DNA from: an uncultured Methylococcaceae bacterium | GTDB taxonomy: Bacteria > Pseudomonadota > Gammaproteobacteria > Methylococcales > Methylomonadaceae | DNA length: 6,133 nt | Direction of reading: 5' to 3' | Assembly (NCBI GenBank): GCA_913009515.1 | Contig: CAJVYO010000109.1 | Location: forward strand, 1-6,133 | Shown: one piece after another, positions 1 through 4,972 of the stretch | How the letters are laid out: each line of letters begins with the position of its first letter | Position numbering within the stretch: position 1 is the first letter of the stretch | The notes under the pieces: model-generated | What the model was told of the DNA's origin: nothing | The model's input: only the letters and a program-made list of their open reading frames with translations | Databases searched by the model: none | Made by a program: the position numbers and the translations under genes

Positions 1-63
1 AAAATCGCCTCGTTTATTATTATCTTTTTAGTGATTGCGACGGTTTATGATATGGTGGTTTAA
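1..63 (+). CDS. C-terminal end of an unidentified membrane protein (partial)
   Basis: Frame 1 is open from the window edge to a TAA at 61-63 and gives 20 residues. Most are hydrophobic (KIASFIIIFLVIATVY), followed by a short DMVV tail. This looks like a final transmembrane helix with a very short polar end. The rest of the gene is outside the window, so the family cannot be named. It reads in the same direction as the barrel gene that follows, with a 126-base AT-rich gap between them. No clear terminator is visible in that gap. A chance open frame of this length is possible, but the strongly hydrophobic composition and lysine at the presumed membrane edge favour a real gene end. Confidence 0.5.
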   Translation, partial: KIASFIIIFLVIATVYDMVV

Positions 64-139
64 GATAAAACAATCATATCATAATATATTTAATAACTAA
101 TATATTACTTTATATACTATAAAACTAAAGATATTATTT

Positions 140-169
140 TACAATAAAGAGTACAATATCAGTACAATA
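140..169 (+). promoter_or_regulatory. Three TACAATA direct repeats upstream of the barrel gene
   Basis: The heptamer TACAATA occurs at 140-146, 152-158 and 163-169, spaced 12 and 11 bases apart, about one helical turn. The last two copies extend to the 9-mer AGTACAATA (150-158 and 161-169). They lie 20 to 50 bases before the ATG at 190, in very AT-rich DNA. They could be an operator for a regulator binding one face of the helix, or overlapping -10-like elements (TACAAT resembles TATAAT). No good -35 box was seen. In DNA this AT-rich, chance repetition is a real alternative. Confidence 0.3.
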
Positions 170-189
170 ATAAAAAATTGAGAAATATC

Positions 190-1341
190 ATGATAAAAAA
201 AGTTTTATTAATAGGCTTAGTTGCTACATCATATTCTATGAACTCTAGTGCAGGATGTTCAGTCTTTAATTCAGCTAGATTTTCAGAAGAATGGGCTGAT
301 TTTACGAGTCCAATTTCATCAGGAACAACCAATCTTAGTGGAACAGTATGTGATGTACCAATTAACTTAGGAACTAGAAGTGATGGTAGTTATGGTTATT
401 CAATATCGGGAACTAACTATACACCAACAGAAATAGCCCAACTTTTATTCGATCCTACTTTTACTGCACAGTATGATAATACAGGCAGTACAGGCAATAC
501 AGGCAATACACATGATTATGTTGCTTCACACGGCGGTGCATTAAACCCTACAACTAATAGTTATCAAGTTTCAAATGCTGTACATACACATATTTCTAGC
601 CCTATAGCTGATACACTAAAAGAAAAAGAAGATAAGGATGATGAAAAAAAACAAAGTTTAGGCACTATGAATTTTTTCATGGCTGATTTTAAATATGAAT
701 CAATAAAAGGTGATGGTGCAAACACCAATATATACGGTGTGACAGCGGGATTAACTTTTGATCAAAGTGAAAATTTATCATTCGGCATTGTCATACCTTA
801 TGATTATATTGATTATACTGTTGTTTCTGCCCATAGAGTTGGTTTTATCCCTTATGTTAAATATTCTATTAATTTTGGAAAATCTGCTTTAAAGTTAGAT
901 AATTCTATTCATGCTAATTATATTTATACAGGTATTGAAAATGTCGAAGATGGATTACATACACTTGGTGGTGGGTATAGTGCTCGTCTAGTTTATGATA
1001 ATAAGGGTATTTTCATTCCCTCAATGTTAGTTGCTATTCAATATAATGAAGATATTTCAGATAATACTACTAGTATACCGGGACAAACGGTTCTAAAATT
1101 GGGAGCGGCATCTGGTATTAGACTTGGAGATAATGCAATCATTCAAGCATCTGTGACTTGGAATAAAGATTTGTCTGATTATGGCAATAGCATTGATGGA
1201 CCAAGTTATACTGATATTGGCGTTGAGGCGGCTTGGAAACTATCAAATGATTGGCAGCTTAAAGGTGGCTATAAAACAATGTTTGGTTTAGGTAATATTG
1301 AGTCACATACAATATACTTTGGATCTAAGGCAAATTTTTAA
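190..1341 (+). CDS. Secreted outer-membrane beta-barrel protein, autotransporter-barrel-like
   Basis: The protein has 383 residues if started at ATG 190. A TTG at 178 would add four residues, but ATG 190 has a GAG Shine-Dalgarno core at 180-182 with seven bases of spacing and gives a cleaner signal peptide. Residues 1-21 are a Sec signal (IKK, then a hydrophobic core, then NSSA) with likely cleavage before Gly22-Cys23. Residues 22-140 are a small Gly/Ser/Thr/Asn-rich soluble region with two cysteines (C23, C54) that could form a disulfide, and a TGSTGNTGNT repeat near 98-107. Residues 141-157 are a highly charged Lys/Glu/Asp linker. Residues 160-383 show alternating polar and hydrophobic strands with aromatic girdles and end in a terminal Phe, the usual outer-membrane barrel signature recognised by the BAM complex. 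The length suits a barrel of about 10 to 12 strands. The function is not recognised. It could be a small autotransporter-like or other surface barrel. A terminator follows it, so it is probably its own transcription unit. Confidence 0.7.
   Translation: MIKKVLLIGLVATSYSMNSSAGCSVFNSARFSEEWADFTSPISSGTTNLSGTVCDVPINLGTRSDGSYGYSISGTNYTPTEIAQLLFDPTFTAQYDNTGSTGNTGNTHDYVASHGGALNPTTNSYQVSNAVHTHISSPIADTLKEKEDKDDEKKQSLGTMNFFMADFKYESIKGDGANTNIYGVTAGLTFDQSENLSFGIVIPYDYIDYTVVSAHRVGFIPYVKYSINFGKSALKLDNSIHANYIYTGIENVEDGLHTLGGGYSARLVYDNKGIFIPSMLVAIQYNEDISDNTTSIPGQTVLKLGAASGIRLGDNAIIQASVTWNKDLSDYGNSIDGPSYTDIGVEAAWKLSNDWQLKGGYKTMFGLGNIESHTIYFGSKANF
481..507 (+). repeat. Three tandem 9-bp units encoding a TG[SN] repeat
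   Basis: Three head-to-tail copies of ACAGGCA[AG]T lie at 481-489, 490-498 and 499-507, followed by a partial ACA. They encode Thr-Gly-Ser, Thr-Gly-Asn, Thr-Gly-Asn in the N-terminal soluble region of the barrel protein. The unit is a multiple of three, so changes in copy number by slippage would keep the reading frame and vary a flexible surface or periplasmic loop. Confidence 0.7.
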
Positions 1342-1378
1342 AGTTTAGTTCTACACATAATAAAAACCTCAAAACTAT

Positions 1379-1428
1379 ATTAGACATGCCTATAAATAAT
1401 TAATAATTTATAAGCATGTCTAATTTTT
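1379..1428 (+). terminator. Rho-independent terminator after the barrel gene
   Basis: A perfect 11-bp inverted repeat (ATTAGACATGC at 1379-1389 and GCATGTCTAAT at 1414-1424) continues after one C/A mismatch into a further 7-bp stem (TATAAAT at 1391-1397 and ATTTATA at 1406-1412), closed by an 8-base AT loop. The right arm runs into TTTTT at 1424-1428. It starts 37 bases after the stop codon of the barrel gene. The stem is long and AT-rich rather than the usual short GC-rich form, but the T-tract and position support termination. It separates the barrel gene from the CsgG/caspase pair, although partial read-through could still feed that pair. Confidence 0.75.
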
Positions 1429-1461
1429 ATAAATATTAATGACATTTAACGATAAAATATA

Positions 1462-2079
1462 ATGAATAAAATAAAATTTATTGTCTCCTTTATAGTTATA
1501 TTTTTATTAACTACAAAAGTGGTATTTTCTCAACCTAGTAGTGTTTTTTATTTTGACGACCCTAGAGTAACAAGCGAGGCAAAATGGAGTGCTCAACATG
1601 TGGGTTTAGGCGTTCAAGTACAATTAAAACAACTTCTATTAGATGAAATTTTTGATATAGAGCTTTATGATGAAAAGTCGTTATTCACTAAAAATAAGCA
1701 ATTAACACATCAAATATTTAATTTAGAACAAAGTCATAATATTAACTTTTTAAAGGAAAAAGCAACAGCGTTTAAATTAGAAAAAATTTATTGGGTTCGG
1801 ATTATTGATTTTTTAAAACCTCAAACAAAGGTACATATTTCACTCTTTTCATTTGGGTCTGATGGCACTGAAATAGAGCTTGAAGTGTGCCGATACAGTT
1901 TATCAATGCATGCAATAAACTGTTACAGTGGTGAAGCAGAATCGAGTAAACAAGCAATGGCTTTTATTTATAAACCTATCGAAGGTGACAATTTTGCTAA
2001 AGCTTTTAATCAAACAGAAGCAGGAAAATTAACAAAAATTGCTATTAAAAATGCATTAAATGACATGTTATTGGAATGA
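1462..2079 (+). CDS. Secreted stand-alone CsgG-like domain protein
   Basis: This 205-residue protein is not a family I can name with certainty. Residues 1-23 are a Sec signal peptide (MNKIK, then a long hydrophobic core, then VVFS) with likely cleavage before Gln24. There is no lipobox. The mature part resembles the N-terminal domain of the downstream caspase lipoprotein: VFYFDDPRVT (28-37) against its ILVFPW segment, then HVGLGV (46-51) and a helix leading to FDIELYDEKS (64-73), against HVGFGI and FELIEEKQS. This order (first strand, glycine turn, helix, second strand) is that of CsgG-type domains, which assemble outer-membrane or periplasmic rings. The C-terminal helix (186-203) also matches the partner's. 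C143 and C154 could form a periplasmic disulfide. ATG 1462 lacks a Shine-Dalgarno sequence, but no other start would keep the signal peptide. The stop overlaps the next start as ATGA, which indicates translational coupling. Whether it keeps pore-forming ability is unknown. Confidence 0.65.
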   Translation: MNKIKFIVSFIVIFLLTTKVVFSQPSSVFYFDDPRVTSEAKWSAQHVGLGVQVQLKQLLLDEIFDIELYDEKSLFTKNKQLTHQIFNLEQSHNINFLKEKATAFKLEKIYWVRIIDFLKPQTKVHISLFSFGSDGTEIELEVCRYSLSMHAINCYSGEAESSKQAMAFIYKPIEGDNFAKAFNQTEAGKLTKIAIKNALNDMLLE

Positions 2080-3614
2080 TTATTTTGAACAATAAAAGAT
2101 TACTTACTGTATTTTTTTTATCTAGCATTATAACGGCATGTGCAACGACAGTTACAACATCACATAATACTCATTCAGCTCACCAACCTTCATCAGAAAT
2201 TACGATACCCAGTTTAAAGTTATTAGAACCTTATCATGGGCCACATCAAAGGATTTTAGTTTTTCCTTGGAATATATCTAAAATTGATTTAGATAAATAC
2301 CCAGAATTAAGACAAAAACATGTAGGATTTGGGATTAGTAATCGATTATTGGATGCAATATATGAATCAGACCGTTTTGAATTAATAGAAGAAAAACAGT
2401 CGATTATAAAAAGAATGATGCAGAATATAAATCAGTGTACTGATGCTGAGTGTAATCCAGCCTCTTCAGCTATAAAATTAAAAACGGCTGACTTTATTGT
2501 TTATCCAGAGGTTTATCACTTCGGTGTAGAAAAAAATACAGATATTGCAGGTATTTCAGGTAAACATAGGCAATCAACAGAAATTGGCATTCAAATAAAT
2601 TTTGTTAATACCAGAACAGGGGTGACGGAATCCTTAGGTAGTTATATTGGTCGTTTTACTAAAGAATCAGTGGCAAATATATTAAGCTCGGATTTAAAGC
2701 TTCCTTTTAGTCAATCAGCTTTGGGTCATGCAGCTGATCAAGCGATTACGGGAGCATTAATTAAAGCGATTAATCGCTTACAAAAAAGACCTGTAATGAT
2801 ACAAGCTGAAAAAGAAGAGCCAGTAGAGTACTCTAACTTTAATAAAACGTCTGGAAGTGAAAATATAGAGCCTATTAATGAAACGTTTATAATAAAAAAT
2901 AAACGATTTTTTGCACTTATTATTGGTAATAATGCTTATAAAGCTCTACCTAAACTAGAGACAGCTGTTTATGATGCTCAAGTGATTAATAAAATTTTAA
3001 AAAATAAATATGGTTATGAAACAAAATTATTATTAAATGGAACAAGACAAACTATTATTGAACAGTTAGACGAGTTAAGACAAACATTAACAGAAGAAGA
3101 TAATTTATTAATTTACTATGCTGGTCATGGCTATTATGATAAAAGTGCAAAGCGTGGTTATTGGTTGCCTGTTGATGCGATGCAAACAAGTACAGCACAA
3201 TGGGTCTCAAATGCTGATATCACAGATAAAATAAAAGCAATAAAAGCTAAACATATTATATTAGTAGCAGATAGTTGCTTTTCAGGCACATTAACTCGGG
3301 GTTTAAAACGAATGAAGTTTGAAAAGGAAGCCATTCAATCTACATTTTATAACCGTATGTATCAGAAAAAATCTCGTACTGTTTTATCATCAGGAGGAGT
3401 AGAGCCTGTTATGGATAGTGGTGGTGGGAAGCATTCAGTTTTTGCAAAAGCCTTTATTGATATTCTTACTGAAAATTCCTCCATTATAGATGGAACAGGA
3501 TTTTTTAATAAAATTAGAAAGAAAGTAGTGGTAAATGCCGAACAGACTCCAGAATACTCAAATATTCGTTTTTCAGGACATGATGGTGGTGATTATTTAT
3601 TTATTCAAAAGTAA
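2076..3614 (+). CDS. Lipoprotein with CsgG-like domain fused to a caspase (peptidase C14) domain
   Basis: This is a 512-residue predicted cysteine protease on the periplasmic side of a membrane. Residues 1-21 form a lipoprotein signal ending in the lipobox I-T-A-Cys22. Residue 23 is Ala, not Asp, so Lol sorting to the outer membrane is expected. Residues about 58-236 form a CsgG-like domain: RILVFPW, HVGFGISNRLLDAI (82-95), FELIEEKQSI (101-110), ADFIVYPEVY, and a C-terminal helix (AADQAITGALIKAINRL). C121 and C126 could form a disulfide. A polar linker covers about 237-275. The caspase-like domain covers about 276-512: RFFALIIGNNAY opens the fold, His351 lies in YYAGHGYY and Cys401 in VADSCFSG, so the catalytic dyad is intact. 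Asp399, two before the cysteine, matches the acidic S1-pocket residue of metacaspases and paracaspases, which suggests cleavage after Arg or Lys rather than Asp. The ATG at 2076 overlaps the upstream stop. TTG at 2085 has GGA nine bases upstream and gives a typical MNNKR start, so it is a possible alternative. The substrate is unknown. Confidence 0.85.
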   Translation: MIILNNKRLLTVFFLSSIITACATTVTTSHNTHSAHQPSSEITIPSLKLLEPYHGPHQRILVFPWNISKIDLDKYPELRQKHVGFGISNRLLDAIYESDRFELIEEKQSIIKRMMQNINQCTDAECNPASSAIKLKTADFIVYPEVYHFGVEKNTDIAGISGKHRQSTEIGIQINFVNTRTGVTESLGSYIGRFTKESVANILSSDLKLPFSQSALGHAADQAITGALIKAINRLQKRPVMIQAEKEEPVEYSNFNKTSGSENIEPINETFIIKNKRFFALIIGNNAYKALPKLETAVYDAQVINKILKNKYGYETKLLLNGTRQTIIEQLDELRQTLTEEDNLLIYYAGHGYYDKSAKRGYWLPVDAMQTSTAQWVSNADITDKIKAIKAKHIILVADSCFSGTLTRGLKRMKFEKEAIQSTFYNRMYQKKSRTVLSSGGVEPVMDSGGGKHSVFAKAFIDILTENSSIIDGTGFFNKIRKKVVVNAEQTPEYSNIRFSGHDGGDYLFIQK

Positions 3615-3652
3615 AGTTGTATAATCCCTAATAATTTAAGATAAATAAACTA

Positions 3653-3675
3653 CCCTGCCGCCGCAAACGGCAAGG
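3653..3675 (-). terminator. GC-rich hairpin between convergent genes, probable terminator of the leuA-rimI operon
   Basis: In minus-strand RNA, CCTTGCCG (3675-3668) pairs with CGGCAGGG (3660-3653) over eight base pairs including one G-U, with a 7-base loop. The downstream minus-strand sequence (3652 to about 3632) is T-rich, though broken by A, G and C. It lies about 30 bases beyond the rimI stop. Read on the plus strand the stem has a C/A mismatch and no T-run, so it serves the caspase gene less well. A wider 7-bp inverted repeat (ATCCCTA at 3624-3630 and TAGGGAT at 3689-3695) encloses it and may be incidental. Confidence 0.5.
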
Positions 3676-3703
3676 AATTATAGATCGATAGGGATACAAA
3701 TAT

Positions 3704-4261
3704 TTACGGCATCAACGTATACGCCATCATAATCGCATCTTCTTTCTCACCGCTTTCAGTTTTATAATAACCTGGACGCGTACCAATTTCATTAAAACCC
3801 ATACTATCATACAAAGCTATCGCCGCTGGATTAGACGGGCGCACTTCTAAAAATACACTTTCGGCTTTACGCTCTCTTGCCTTTTCAATCACATGCTGCA
3901 TAAATTTACGCCCTAAGCCCTGTTTACGCTCATCAGCTGCAATACATAAATTTAACACCGTTGCTTCACCTACCATAGTCGAAACAATACAAAATGCCGT
4001 CATTTTTTCTTCACTGTCTTCACATACCCAACAATCATAATGAGCGGCTTTTAAACAATCATGAAATAAACCTTCCGCCCAAGGAAAGATATAACCGGAC
4101 TGCTCAATGTTCATTACTGCCGGTAAATCGGCTTTAGTCATTTTACGAAAACGCATTAAATCAACTCTATCAAGTGAATCCGGAAAAACTTTTGCATAAA
4201 ATTCTCTATCTGCATCATAGGTTACTAAGCCTTTTATTTGGTTAAACAGTGTTTTAATCAT
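3704..4261 (-). CDS. rimI: Ribosomal protein S18-alanine N-acetyltransferase RimI
   Basis: This GNAT-family enzyme transfers an acetyl group from acetyl-CoA to the N-terminal alanine of ribosomal protein S18 in the cytoplasm. From about residue 36 onward it follows E. coli RimI closely: IEQSGYIFPW (52-61), EATVLNL (99-105), the acetyl-CoA loop RKQGLG (112-117), LEVRPSNPAAIALYDSMGF (138-156) and YYKT..GEKEDAIMMA. Glu139 and Tyr151 correspond to the catalytic Glu103 and Tyr115 of the E. coli enzyme. The frame is open from ATG 4261 and gives 185 residues, about 35 more than the usual 148 or so. The internal Met36 (codon 4156-4154) begins MRFRKMTKADL, the expected family start, and has a GAG eight bases upstream, while ATG 4261 has no visible ribosome site. 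Met36 is therefore a strong alternative start. It is the last gene of the operon, 15 bases after the UDG-like gene. Confidence 0.9.
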   Translation of the reverse strand: MIKTLFNQIKGLVTYDADREFYAKVFPDSLDRVDLMRFRKMTKADLPAVMNIEQSGYIFPWAEGLFHDCLKAAHYDCWVCEDSEEKMTAFCIVSTMVGEATVLNLCIAADERKQGLGRKFMQHVIEKARERKAESVFLEVRPSNPAAIALYDSMGFNEIGTRPGYYKTESGEKEDAIMMAYTLMP

Positions 4262-4276
4262 AATCGTTTATTATTG

Positions 4277-4966
4277 TTATTTTAGAAAAGTGAGTGCTAA
4301 TTGCATATCATCCCAAGCCATCGACTTTGCAGATAATTTACGCAATAAATAAGCAGGGTGATAAATTGCCACCATCGGAATAGCATCAATATGATGCACC
4401 GTACCACGCAAATTGGTTAAGGTTTCTTTAGACTGTAATAATTGCTGGGTTGCAACACGTCCAACGGAGATAATGAGTTTAGGCTGAATCAGTGCTATTT
4501 GCCGCGTTAAAAAATCACCACAAGCCGCTAATTCTGCTTTTTTAGGATCACGGTCATCAGGCGGACGACATTTTACGATATGCGTCATAAAAACCGCCTC
4601 GCGACTCAATGACATTGCTCGTAACATTTCATCAAATAAGGCCGCTCGGTCATCAGCAAAGGCTTGATTTTGTTGTTCGTCACCTAAAGTCGGTGCTTCA
4701 GTCACCCAAAGCACCTCAGCATTAAGATTACCTGAACCAACAACCGCCTGTTGACGTGTTTGACATAAATCACAGGCTTGGCAAGTCTTAATTTCATTAG
4801 TTAGTGCTTGCCAAGTGTCTTGCTCTGTTTTTATCTCGACTAATTTATCAACGTCAGGCATTAATGCATCAATCTTATCTACCGCTTCGACATTCTGTGC
4901 ATCACGAGGTGTCCAAACCTCAATGCCCATGGTTTTTAAACAATATAAACGTGTCGCATTATCCAC
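4277..4966 (-). CDS. Family-4 uracil-DNA-glycosylase-like protein with a HolD-like N-terminal peptide
   Basis: This 229-residue protein starts at GTG 4966. Residues about 1-21 (RLYCLKTMGIEVWTPR) resemble the N-terminal chi-binding peptide of DNA polymerase III psi (HolD; RDWQLQQLGITQWSLR in E. coli). After a linker, residues about 55-229 carry the family-4 UDG fold. C62 and C65 (CQAC), C133 (KCRPP) and C149 are the four cysteines expected to hold a 4Fe-4S cluster, and C68 is an extra one. Also present are VVGSGN (75-80), FLTRQIALIQPKLIISVGRVA and the HPAYLLR motif (203-209). The active-site motifs are altered: the usual GEAPG is TEAPT (89-93), the following G-x-PFVG-x-AG is NQAFADDRA, the Asn of TNVVKCRPP is His129, and the Asn of PPxNR is Asp138. 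Glycosylase activity is therefore doubtful. It lies six bases after the leuA stop and just before rimI, the place of holD in E. coli. No Shine-Dalgarno is visible, and the next start (Met13) would cut into the HolD-like peptide. Confidence 0.8.
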   Translation of the reverse strand: MDNATRLYCLKTMGIEVWTPRDAQNVEAVDKIDALMPDVDKLVEIKTEQDTWQALTNEIKTCQACDLCQTRQQAVVGSGNLNAEVLWVTEAPTLGDEQQNQAFADDRAALFDEMLRAMSLSREAVFMTHIVKCRPPDDRDPKKAELAACGDFLTRQIALIQPKLIISVGRVATQQLLQSKETLTNLRGTVHHIDAIPMVAIYHPAYLLRKLSAKSMAWDDMQLALTFLK

Positions 4967-4972
4967 AGACTA

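Noticed and set aside
178..189. TTG at 178 as start of the barrel gene
   Set aside because: ATG 190 has a better-placed ribosome site (GAG at 180-182), and the four added residues are not needed for the signal peptide.
247..258. SAGC before Cys23 of the barrel protein as a lipobox
   Set aside because: Position -3 is Ser rather than Leu, Val or Ile, and a terminal-Phe beta-barrel is normally processed by signal peptidase I.
1458..1463. Perfect TATAAT as a -10 box for the CsgG-like gene
   Set aside because: It overlaps the ATG at 1462. Transcription from it would start inside the gene and lose the only plausible start codon.
4277..4966. Plain annotation as an active family-4 uracil-DNA glycosylase
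   Set aside because: The Fe-S cysteines and HPAYLLR are present, but motif 1 and the Asn residues around KCRPP are replaced, so activity cannot be assumed.
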